Below are positions 39,584 through 52,000 of a stretch of 64,000 nt of DNA, piece by piece. The translations under genes were made by a program, and so were the position numbers. Source of the stretch: Poecilobothrus nobilitatus (Eukaryota > Arthropoda > Insecta > Diptera > Dolichopodidae); the NCBI GenBank assembly GCA_947095535.1, contig OX352773.1, positions 28,913,398-28,977,397 on the forward strand. Reading direction: 5' to 3'. The number at the start of each line of letters is the position of its first letter. Position 1 is the first letter of the stretch. The notes beneath the pieces are model-generated. The model saw only the letters and a program-made list of their open reading frames with translations, did not search any database and had not been told where the DNA came from.

Positions 39584-42280
39584 CCCATACTTACAAAATT
39601 TAAGATGTATTATAATTTATGTTTATATATTTGAATGTATGTACCTACATATGCACGTTTTATTCAAAATTATATTTTAAATGATCATATAATATAACAT
39701 TATAATATACGCATTTTTATATTCGAAATACGGTAAGAACACTGCCACAGTAGCAATTCAATAATCACAAGAAAATAATTGAAATGACTTTTATATTTTT
39801 TATTTTTTCTTGCTTTTCCTATAAAATTTTCAAATAGGATTCATTCATTTACCATTTCCCATTTTTTTTTTTTTTTTTTTCATTTTAAACAACCATTTCT
39901 AAATAGTCTTTTTTAATAAACATCCTTAAATTTTTTTTTTGTCAGGTTTTTTTTATACCCTTGATATTGTTTGTTAGAAACGAAATAGGCGCCATGAATG
40001 TTATAAAAAAAAAAAAATGTACATAAATTCATATGTGTTATATTTTATAAATACTAAATTACAAGTCTATAAAATATAAGGAGTTAAAAAAAAACAAAAA
40101 CAGGACATTATCTTTACCATTTCTGAGAAATAAATAAAAATAAAAAAAAAATAAAAATAAAAATTTCAAAATTAGAATATTAATACCAGAAGATCAAAAA
40201 AATTATTTTTAAAAGCCTAGGCACAAAAGATTATTAATTCAAGTTTATTTTATAGATTACATTGATGTCAATGCTGGTAATATTCACTGTTTTTGATATT
40301 TTTATACTCAAATTATTTCAATATCTTTTCATCTCTATTCTATTGTATTCTATATATATATATATATATATATGTGTGTATTGTATTCCTTATACTTTAC
40401 TAAAATTCAATTTCTGTTTTAAATTTAGGTTTGTGGTGATGGATAATAAATGGTTGAATGGATGATGATGATATATTTTTGTGATTGCGGAGGAATGAAA
40501 TTATAACGAATAAATTATTATTTTAGGGTGTTCTCAGGCTAATGAATGTTATAATTTCTTGTTGCTGTTATGTACTATTATTATCTTTTTTAAAGCTCTA
40601 CTGTTATAGAAAGCACGAAAAAAAAAAAAATTAATGATAGACTATATAAAAACGGAAGAGAACTTCAATAAAACGTTAAAATAAAAGGGATTTACTATAA
40701 ACTTAGAATATACTTTGTATAGAGGGTTTTTCTTTATGTTTAAAATGTTGAACGCACAATGAATTCTTATATATACATATATAGAATATGAATGAATACA
40801 ACTGAAATTACCAACAAATTCAATTGCCTTCCCCCTTTTACTATTTTTTTTTTTTTTTTTGGTTATATATCGTTAATATTTCTTATTTTTTCTGTTTTTT
40901 TTTTTTTTTTTGTAAAAATTAAGGCATAAAATATAAATAAATACATAATATATAAAAATATATAGACAATATAGATTAAGGTTTTAATGGAAAATTATAA
41001 ACTGTCCATTATTTATTGATGAGCAAAAATTAAATAGATGCTAAGAAGAAGAAAAGAAATTAATTCGGGAATATAAATCTTTGGCACCATTTCTGGTTAC
41101 ATAAAAGAAAAAAAAAACAACAAAAAAAAAAAAGGGAAAAATAATACAAAAAATTAAAGGAAAAAATTGAATTTTAAATAATTATTATTAAAGAAAAAAG
41201 AGAATTTTCAATGAATCCCATATTTATAAAAAATTTAACAAAATGAAGTATAAGTACAAATAAAGATTATTAAAGTGAATTATTTTGAGAGAAATAAGAA
41301 AAAAAATTCAAATTATTAATTTTTATGTAAATTAATATTATTGAATAATTTTTTCATTTATATATTTAATATAAGAAAAAAGTTTTTTTTTTTCTCCCCA
41401 ATAAATTTTATAAATACAAAAAAAAAACTGAATTTTATAAATTAAATTACTTTTTTAATAAATTTTAGATTAATTTTTTTTAAATAATTTTATTTTCAAA
41501 TAATAATTTTAAGATTTATTTTGTTTTTTAAGGACGGTTATTTAATTCTGTGTATAATTGAATCTAATTTAGCCGACAGAATTGTATGTCTTTTTAGCTC
41601 TAAAGATACAATTTTACTGGCACCACTTTCTTTGAATTTTCCAGGTATTTTAAATGTATGGTTTTTTAATTTTAAATTCCCGGATTGTTAAAGTCCGTTT
41701 CGCGTTTCGCGTATCATTAATTCATATTACACGTGAACGTAGTAATCAAATCTAAATTTTTATTTTACCATTACCTAATGAAAATCAACTAATTAATTGT
41801 TAATTTTTATCATGTCGATTATTAGTGTTTTAATTAGATTGTATATTTTTGCTAGAATCTTAATTTTGATACTATAGATATAATATGCTATAACAAATAT
41901 ACTTAAACTATAAAAAAAAAAATGATAAATGATTGAAAACCTAAAAAAACACAAAAAAGCGTTAACTTTATTTGTTCAGTTAAATAATTCTATTAATTTT
42001 TCCATAAATCAAATACATATTATTTATTTATAATTTTCGTTTAATTAAAAGCGGACCATTTTTTAAAAATAATGGGATTTTTCTTACCCAAACTGTTGGT
42101 TAATAAAATTAAAAGCAAATAAAAATCCATTTATTCAATTATATATTGTTTAACTAATTACTAGTATTTTAAATAATCATATAACCTAATTTGTTATTTT
42201 AAATTTTGTCTATAATATTATATTCATGAATTAATATTTAAAAAAAAAAGAATTTTTTTAATTTTGCATTAGATTGCATT
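39584..42280. other. AT-rich non-coding stretch
   Basis: (TA)n at 40352-40373. A somewhat less AT-rich patch with cgcgtttcgcg lies near 41690-41712. No gene recognised. Confidence 0.5.
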
Positions 42281-42360
42281 AGGGAGTATGGGTTTGAATC
42301 CCACACACGTCATAAGAATAATTCCCCTTTACGACATTTACAGCCACGCCTGAAAAAACA
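42281..42360 (+). repeat. tRNA-derived SINE, 3' part only
   Basis: Matches the full copy at 21631 from just before box B: ggtttgaatcc (42291-42301), cacacacgt, attcccc, tttacgacatttacag and cgcctgaa. Lacks box A and the anticodon-like arm, so it is 5'-truncated. A-rich tail follows at 42372. Confidence 0.75.
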
Positions 42361-42797
42361 GGGGAATATACTAAAAAAAAAAAAAACGATTGAAAAATTT
42401 GAAGATACTAATTATATAGGCTATAATTATATGATTATTCTGAAATAAAAAAACATTCAAACAAGTCTTTAAATAATGATATCGAAGAAACAGATTAGAT
42501 AAAACAAATGATAAGTAGATCATTCATATTTTACTACTCAAGTAGTAATATTCATATCTTTCATAATAATTATCAGAAAGGTATGGCGGCGTATATATAA
42601 TTTGAATAAACATATCTAACAAACCGATTGCCTAAAAGTATGCAAACTTAAGTTTGACCAAAATAATTTTAATTTTCAAAATCCGAATCCGAATCCGACT
42701 ACAAACATTTCTACTCAAACAAATATTTGTACAAGGAATCAAACATAAATAGAATAGACAGTTTTATGATAAAACTTGTTCGCAAACATTATGACTT

Positions 42798-43139
42798 ATG
42801 TTCGCAAACACTCCAGAAAATGGTTTTATATCACATATATATTGCCACAACGAGGAGTACATAAGAAAAACTTTGCTCACGGGATTTATTGCCCCTGAGC
42901 AATTTATATTTCTTGATAAAAATGGTTATATTCAAAACCAAAATCATGTCCCTATATTATTTCATTATAATAGACGGGCCACATGTAAATCAATAGAATA
43001 TAACCAGGGCAATATTAACGAAGTAAATTTGAAATATGACATGTCTATGCCCGATAAAGACAAAAAAATACTGTTGGTGGATTACTGGTGGTTGGATAAC
43101 ACACATTCATCAAAAGTTAGTACTAGAACTACAAATTAA
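42798..43139 (+). CDS. Unidentified 113-codon open frame
   Basis: Single open frame with balanced amino-acid composition (four Cys/His-type residues near the start, D-Y-W-W-L-D-N near the end) in a less AT-rich patch. No signal peptide or membrane segment is evident. The ATG at 42798 is the first in frame after a stop at 42792. There is a short direct repeat just upstream (ttcgcaaaca at 42779-42788 and 42800-42809). It may be a real small gene, a last exon of something on this strand inside the presumed RyR intron, or a decayed element fragment. I do not recognise the family. Confidence 0.35.
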   Translation: MFANTPENGFISHIYCHNEEYIRKTLLTGFIAPEQFIFLDKNGYIQNQNHVPILFHYNRRATCKSIEYNQGNINEVNLKYDMSMPDKDKKILLVDYWWLDNTHSSKVSTRTTN

Positions 43140-46100
43140 TTTAATTTAGGATAAGTAGGGTAAGGCATAGGTTAAGTTGTTTTTATTGTAACAACCAGAA
43201 TAAATATTGATTTTTATAACCGAAATTTTTGCAATATAAAAAAAAGAAGAATAAAATATTATTTTGATACAAAAATTATTTTGAAAATTAAATTAAGAAT
43301 TAGATTTATTTACTTTATACTATATAATATATCATTATATCATTTACTTTATAATATATCATTATATCACGTACACATTCCTACCAGGAAACAAGGGTAT
43401 AGCTACCTGGCACATTTATGTACCACGGTACCTGAATATAAATAAATAAATATTATGTACATACGTACGTACATATTTACATATGTAGTTTTAATTTTTT
43501 GTGTTGACAAAATTTTGTTTGTAAATCATAATTCGTAATGCGCAAAAGCATAATTTTGTAATGATCTTTACTTTTTACATTATTTACTATGTACAAAAAT
43601 AATATTATATATGTATGTAGTTTGAATTTGGCAATTCGAATTATTTTGAATAAAGTTTTATATGTATATCTATATATACACAATATACATAATAATGTTG
43701 CTAAATAAAACACATAAAATCTTAATTTTTAACGCCATGCATATTCAATATGCAATAAAAAATGTTGACAACAAATATTCTTATTTAAATCCTAAACAAA
43801 TGTTTTAAATCAAAATAATTTAGCAACATAAAAATATTATATGTACCTATATATGTATTTTGTGTTTTGCTAAACCCTAATACAAAACCCATGGGCACAT
43901 CAAGATTGATTGAACTAAATACACTATCCTCTGCACCATACTACACTTACAAATGTTGCTAACAGATTACGAAGATAATAAAAAGCGTGACAGAATGACA
44001 AATAAATAAATAAATAAATAAACCGACAGCGACGAGTTAATATAAAAGCATATAAAATTAAAGATTAATTTAAATGTTAATATTAAAAAAAACAAGCAAA
44101 AATACCGTTTTTTATAAACTTTTTCTAGGCTAAGATATATTTAAGATTGTATTTAAAGGTATAAATAAAAGGTTATTGATAAAAAAAAAAAAAATTTCAA
44201 AAAATTACTTTTCAAATGCCGTTATTTTAAAGTTTTAATAAGCACCTCTTTCTCTACATATATAATTGTATAGGTGATATTCATACATACATATACTAAA
44301 AGGTAAATGCTTGTATATTTTTAGTAAAACAACTTAATACAAAAGGCAATCTAAATGATTGTTTGTGTTTGTTATGACGTATATTTAGTATGTACTATGA
44401 ATTGGTTTTTTTGTTTGTTTGTTATTTAGATACGTATATAATACAATATATGCAAATATATATATTAAATATATCCCTTTTTTTTACATTTAATTTTTTT
44501 TTTGTTTGACTGATTTGGGATTTTATTAAATTTCAATTTGTATCTCTGTTGGAAACAGATTTTAACTCCTATGTTATTGCGTGTAGAATTATATAATATT
44601 TAATGAACACAAACAAACAAACTTGGTATAATATTTAATCTAGAATATAAAATATACATAATATAATATAATATTAAATAACATTTTTCTAGGTGATCCA
44701 TATGTACATAAGTCACCCATAATCAGGAGTATAAAAAGTCATCAATACCAACTATGAATTTTATTTTATTTCATTTTGGTTTTCTCATTGTCCTTTTCAT
44801 CTCCCTTTCTTTTTTTAATTTTTTTTTTTTTTATAATGTATTCTGCAATTTGATTGTAACAAAGGATACCTTTATTATTTAATATAGTAGCACAGAATGA
44901 AAACTGTCAATTAGCCTTGATTTTGGTTTATATTGAATTGGATAATATTAAAAAGATTATTTAGGCAGAATTTAAATATCAACATTTAATACCAATACCA
45001 ATATACCTAATATACAATGATTTTTTAAAATATTTATTTTTGTTTATATACTATAAATGTTTAAATATTATGTACATAAATGTTTCTATTCCTATTAATA
45101 AGATGGATATACAATGTACAATAGAATTGGTAAAAAAACCACATGATATACCAAAACAACGAGTGGTAATAAAATGTACTTTTTCAGATGAATTTAAATT
45201 TAAATTGAATCCATTATTGGTGTCAATATTACCTGTTTAAATTGCTTTTATAGTAAGTACTCAAGTTTATAATGTGGTTATATTTTTAGAATATATATAG
45301 GAATATTACATTTATTTAAATTAAATTCAATTTCTGAAAATAATAAATGATTTTTATTAGTAAATTTACAATGTAAACTATTTTGGTAATTGGTAAACAA
45401 ATATTAAATCAAACAAATAAATATATTGTGAAATTTCTAATGAATTTATTTAAACTATTTTGCGACAAAGTTTTAAAATTAAAACTTTTAAAGTAAATAA
45501 TTGAAAATTATTCTAAAACATTTTAATATTTATTTTACTCTAAAATATATAAATTATTTTGTTCATTAAAATCAATTCGTTAGATTCCATTTTCTTAACC
45601 ATTTATCTACTAATAGAGGTTGTAAATTAGTGAACAAAAAAAAAAAAAAAACAATTATAAGAAAAAATAAAAAAAAAAAATCCCTCTATCATTTTAAAAT
45701 TTCTATTTTGGAATCATAATAAAAACACCATTTAAAACCACTCAAACAATTAATTACAAAGTATAAAATTTTACTGATTTTAATAAAATTGTCCCTTTAT
45801 AACTGATATTCGATTAAAAGTACTCTTCGATATCTTTTAAATACCAAAACAAATAATTAAAAAATAACTCAAACTAGGCCAATTTTATTCAGTTATCTCA
45901 CTCACTCTCTAATGTCATTTATAAGTGTAAAAAACAACAATAATAAAAACAAAGAATAAATAAATAAAAGCGCAAATAAAATACAGCGAAAAAAAAAATA
46001 ATAATAACATTACGGTCAGCTCTTTTTTTTTATTATAACCAAAGTTTAAATCCTCTTAATACCAAACAAACATACCATGTTTCTATCATCTTTCTATATT

Positions 46101-48827
46101 TCCTATATGTATTTGTATTATCAATTATACTCATATAATAAATACAAATATATTTAATTATGACCATAATAGTGTTATCTCTCTCTCCGAAAATAAAATA
46201 AAATAAGATAAAAATATAATAAAAAAAAAAATATATATATATATGAATATATGTATATAGCTACAGTTATAGTTACTTCCATTTTTACTGCCATTCATAA
46301 AATTTTATAATTTACCATTTACGCTGCAATGACTCATAATATATGCACAGCTACACAAACATAAATACAGTTACAATTCAACTTTTTAATTCAGCTACTT
46401 TTGATTTTTTTCTTTTCCCATTTTATTGCATCCGACCATTTAAGGAAACACTTTTTTATTGCTAAAATTACTGTTATATCTGTGTTATTTTTTTTTTTTA
46501 TTATATTTTCCATTTTCCAAAAGGGATCAAAAGCCATGGTCTCACAATAAAAATAAACATATATCAGGAGTCGAGACTAAACAACTCTGAAGTGTCCTTG
46601 ATAGTATAATGTTTTTATTTTGATTTTTTTTTTTGTTTTTTTTGTAGTATATGTTGCATTATATAATAAAATAAATAGAAGAAAAACAAAAAAAAAAAAA
46701 ATGACAAAATGGTATGGTATATATATGATGGTAAAATGGCAAATGGCAAAAGTAAAATAAAAAAAAAAAAATCTTTAGAAATAAAATGTGATCAAAATGA
46801 TGGTTAACTTTATTACTTTAGACGTTAAGTTTAATACAAGTTAACTTGATTATAATTTTATTTTATTTAACACGCCACCAGAGACAGACTATCAATAAAA
46901 CAACATGTTGAATTTAGTATATTATAAATAATTTGATTTAGGTTATTTTAATAAATTCATATTAAAATTCGCGTTTAATAAATTCAATTTAAAATCAAAA
47001 TAAATAAAAAAAAATTTAATTTTCAACAACATCAAATCAAAAACATTCCTTAGAATTTAAGCAAAATATAAAATTTAATCTAAAAACAATAATTAAAAAT
47101 ATAATCAAAAATATGCTTTTTAACTAGCTGTATCGCAAATTTAACACTTTCTTATGTAATTGATTTATCATATTATTTTCTTATTCAAAATTATTAATAG
47201 AATTTGAATAGAAATTTTTATTTTATTTTTAATAAAACATTACATAGGTAAATCCTTATGCAAAACCCAAACATTCAATTTAAATTTGCGACAATTCATT
47301 TTAAAACAATTTTTTTGTTTTTGTATTTTTCATTTCTTTTAAGTCATTCGTTTTTACAATGTCCAATCTTAGTAATTTTTCCAAGATCTTTCTAAAATGC
47401 TTTACAATTAATTTGATAACGTTAATTTTTTTTTTTTACAGGTAAAAATAAACAAAAAGAAAATAAAAACAAACATATTGAAATTGAAAAATTGCCTCAA
47501 ATTACATAAAAATTAGGATCTTATTTTTTTTTTCCGAACATTATTCTTTTAACTTGAAATTTCGACTGTAGTCTATTTTTTTATTGTTATACGAATATAC
47601 ATATGTATATATATATATATCTTATATTAGATTATGTATACACATATTTATCTAAAACAAAGTTTTTTTTTTTTTATTTTAATAGTCTACAATCTATAGT
47701 CCTACCCTGACCTCTTATATAGAGGTACAAAAAAGAAACAAAAATAAAAATAAAATACCAGGATATTATAAATGACTCCTGAATGAATTTTGATGATTAA
47801 ATGGATTTTAAAATATATACCACCATTTTCTTAGCTGTTGGTTTCTCGTTATATCTTTCATTTTATTGTCTTTCTTTCTTTCTTTCCTTCTTTTAAGTTT
47901 CCCACTCATATAATATATATATATTTTATAAATGTATACATACAAATTTATGTTTATGTTTGTATTAATGCCATTCCTCAAGGATCTTCTTAATATAAAA
48001 TTGGATTTTAATGAAGAAAAACAACAACGAGAATAATAATCTAAAAAGGATATTAATTAATGTTGCTTTTTTTTTTTTGTTTCTTTCTTTCTTCCTTTTA
48101 AAACCTCCTTTTATTAGATTCTCACTTTTGTTTTAAAGTGAATTGTCCATAATAGAATAAGAAGAAAATTTGAAATGAGCTTGGAAAGAGATGGGAAGGA
48201 TGTGTTCATTTTAATGATGAAGAATTTTACTATTACACTTTCTATTACCTATTAGCTTATAATATATAAAATTGGATGGTATCCCTTTCTAATTCTCTTT
48301 TCTTTTTTTTTTTTGATATTAAGTCCTTGAGCGTTATCTCAGGCAAATATAAATGACGGTAATGTATTTTGTTATAATTTACTGTGACTGAGTATTAAAA
48401 AATTAAATGTCAAATGGAAAAAAAATATGTCAAATTATTATGGTTTACATATTGTAAATATTTATGTACATATACTTATGTATTATCCTTATATATAAGC
48501 AAATACACCCACATATTATAGTTATTTTTAAATATTTTAATATTCGGTATAAATAAACCGAATGATTTGTTTTTGTATATTTTTTTTTAATTAAAGCATT
48601 TACCTATAAATATCTATCCATATTTATTTATTTATTGTTAATTTATTATTTATTTAAAATAAAAAAAAATTTCTAATATAATATATTTTTTCTTTTTGTT
48701 TTGAATACAAAACATTTTAAATTCTACATTATTAATGTACGTTTATTATACAAAAACAAAATTTTTTTTTACTGTTTTTAATTTTTAATTTTAATTTTTT
48801 ATTTTTTTTTTTTTTGTTATTTAATAG
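43140..48827. other. AT-rich stretch before the first visible RyR exon
   Basis: Contains a near-tandem duplication at about 43310-43371 (ttataatatatcattatatca), an (aaat)n run at 44003-44022 and poly-A/T tracts. A 66-codon frame at 45040-45240 has some normal-looking residues (M-D-I-Q-C-T-I-E-L-V) but no other support. The short first coding exon expected for RyR was looked for by eye and not found. Confidence 0.5.
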
Positions 48828-49031
48828 GAAGACATGGTTTGCTTATCATGTACAGCAACCGGTGAACGTGTCTGTTTAGCAGCTGAAGGATTTGGTAATC
48901 GTCATTGCTTTCTTGAAAATATTGCCGATAAAAATATACCACCAGATTTATCTCAATGTGTATTTGTTATTGAACAAGCATTATCAGTACGTGCCTTACA
49001 AGAATTAGTAACAGCAGCTGGTTCTGAAACT
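48828..49031 (+). CDS. RyR: RyR exon (first one visible)
   Basis: 204 bp, phase 0 at both ends. Acceptor ttaatag, donor gtaagt. Begins E-D-M-V-C and runs to G-S-E-T, part of the N-terminal Ins145-type domain. The ATG at 48834 is internal: insect RyRs have about 20 residues ahead of it, and an acceptor directly precedes the E-D codons. A gene model starting at this ATG would be truncated. Confidence 0.95.
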
Positions 49032-52000
49032 GTAAGTTAAAAAAATATAATACCAATATTAGATATTACAATATTCCCTTTTTTATTACTTATTTTACAT
49101 TATTATTTTTATTATTATTTTTTTTTTTTTTTTATTATAATAAACACAAATATAAATACAATACATATGCAATAGTAAGTATGTGTATTGATTTGTACAT
49201 AGATAAATATATTATTTCGAAATTTGAAAGAAAATTTTTTTAAATTATAAAAACAAAAAAAAAATAGAATTGATAATATTGAATGAATACTGTTATGGTT
49301 ATGATTTTTGAACGAATATCCTTAAAACCTTTAAAAAAAAAAATTGCATAATTCATTATTTGATATTTGTTCATAAAATGAAATTTACTATAAAAATGAA
49401 ATGAAAGAAAATGTTGTATGTATATAGTATTTTAAAAATGAAATCACTATAAATTCAATTTTGTACATAAATAGATATTAGATTTATAAATTGTATATTA
49501 TATTTTTTGTTTTATTCCAAATGCACGACAACAAATCATAATTTAGTAGATTTTATTTTGAAATGAAAATTTTTCTATAATATTGTTTTTACCTTACCTC
49601 TTTCATTGATTATTTCGCCATTTAAAAATATTTCTTTAAGAAAAGCTTAAAATTTCTATAAAAATCCTTAGTTTTTCCTTTACCAAAAATTTATTTTTAC
49701 TTTATTATAATAAATATGCTTTCTTACTATTTTTCAACTCTATAAATTATTTTCTGTCTCTGATATCTTTTTTTTTTCTAGCAAAATATTAATATGTATT
49801 TTAAAAACTTAAAAAATTGTGAATTTATTTAATTTAATTCATAAAAAAGGCCTAAATAAAAATAAATATTAATTATAATTATTTTCTTTATTTAGTAAAA
49901 ACTGTTATGTAATTTACACTACGAAACTTCTTTTAATTTTTTCATAAAATCGTATATATAATGCTTAAAATTAATATAATTTTAATGTCAAATAAAATAA
50001 TAAATTAATAAAAAAAATCTATAAACCAAATAAATACAAATAAAATGCATCATAATTATGTTCAGAATTTCATTAAAAAAACAAAAAAAAAAAAACAAGA
50101 CTTAAAAAAATATAATTCATACAATAATATATTTTTGCATATATTGGCTATTTCCGTTTCCGTTTAATTTTTTTTTTATTTTTTTTCGTACATATTTATT
50201 TTTGAATTTTGATTATATCATACATATCTCATAAATTTTGATTTTTTTTTTTTAATAATTAAAATTGACCATTTTACCATTTTACCATTATTTCATTAAT
50301 TTGTTTAATTGTTGGCAGTTTTTATTGATTTAAAAAAAAAAAAAAGTAATTAAAATTAATAGCAATTAAAATTTAAAATACTGTTAATATTATAAAATAT
50401 ACTATCAAATCCTGAATGTCAAAATTCCGAATAATTTGAGATATTTATTTTTGTAGTAAGCCTCAAAATTGACATAAGTAGTTTTCATACAGAGTAGCTC
50501 TATCTACTTTATCAACGTTTAAGTACAACTATTGAAAACTAAAAATATGCATCCTATACGGAACCTGCAATGTAAATATCAGAACATTCACTAATAAGAC
50601 ACATTAGTACAGTTATTTTATTATCTAACAGTTAAAGTATAATAGCATCAATGTACATAATATTGTAGAAAATTATAAAAATATAATAATAACAAATATT
50701 TAATTAAATTTAAAATTCATAATATCTAATTTATCGGAAATTTGACATCCGGAACTATATATACTACTGTACACTAAAAAAAAAAACAACAAGAGCAAAA
50801 TTTAAAAAAACAAATTTTTTTTTTTTAAATCGATATGTAAAAATTTTTCAAAAGGACAAAAAAAAAATATTTTACCAAAATTTTCTTAGCTGCAGGCCTT
50901 TTTTCTTTTTATATATTATATTTCTTTACATACACATTTTATAAAATATATATCATACAATACATTCATACATATGTATGGTTGTATATATGTAGTTATA
51001 AATAGTTATTTTGCAAATTTTAATTAATTTCTCTCTTTAATTCCAATATATTTTTCATTTTAATTTTTTTTTTTATTTATTCATTTATTTTATTATCATA
51101 TAATATTTATTTTTTCTTCTCTTTTTTTTTTCATATTTTATTTACTTTCCGGTGCTTTTGTACAATGTCTGTTGTTGCCTTCCACATATTTGCACCACAA
51201 AAAAAAAAAAAAAAACAAACAAAACATAAACACACAAACATCAAAAAAATATAATAAATTTAAACAAATAAAATTGTACTAAAAATATTTAAAAAAAATT
51301 TGTTTTGAACCCATCAAAAACGAAATCAACCAAAAAAAAAACTTATTTTTGTACAAAATATCCTTAAACAAAAAAAAAAAAAAAAAAAAATACAGGAAAG
51401 TTCACTTGTAAGTACCAACCAATCATTATAAAACTGAAAAGACAAAAAAAAAAATAGCTAAATGAAGAGTACCTTCTAAAGCATCTTAGTTTTTTCGTCT
51501 ATTTATTTTAAGTTTTTTTATAGTTTATTCACGTATTGATTGAATCTGGCCTTTTTTTTTGTTTTTGGACATTTCACATTATAATATTTTTATTAGTTTA
51601 TTTACTTAGTTCACACATATTTTTTTTTTTTTTTGGAGTTTTTATATAAAATACTACCATCTTTAATTATTATGTTATGATATGACTAATATAGATTAAA
51701 TCCATATATTTTAGCTATTACGCGTATTCCAACATTAAAGTTGATGTGATGCCTAATGGTCCAATCCTTCCTTTACTTCCTTTAATACTTTGACATCTGA
51801 AATAAATTACACTATTTATTATGGTACTTGACCAAATGCAAACCAAATACACTACCTATATAAGACGAACAAAGAAAGCAAAGCATTGAACTGAGTAATT
51901 TTCATTTCGATACTTTACTTTGAATATTTTGACAGTTTGATATTTAAATATTTTGACATTAAAATTAAAATTATTTTTGAATTGTTTGAATTTTTTTTTA

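Noticed and set aside
45040..45240. 66-codon open frame before RyR
   Set aside because: Part of it looks protein-like, but there is no splice context, family match or compositional island to support it.
48834..48836. ATG as the start codon of RyR
   Set aside because: A splice acceptor and two in-frame conserved codons (E-D) precede it, and insect RyRs have about 20 more residues upstream.
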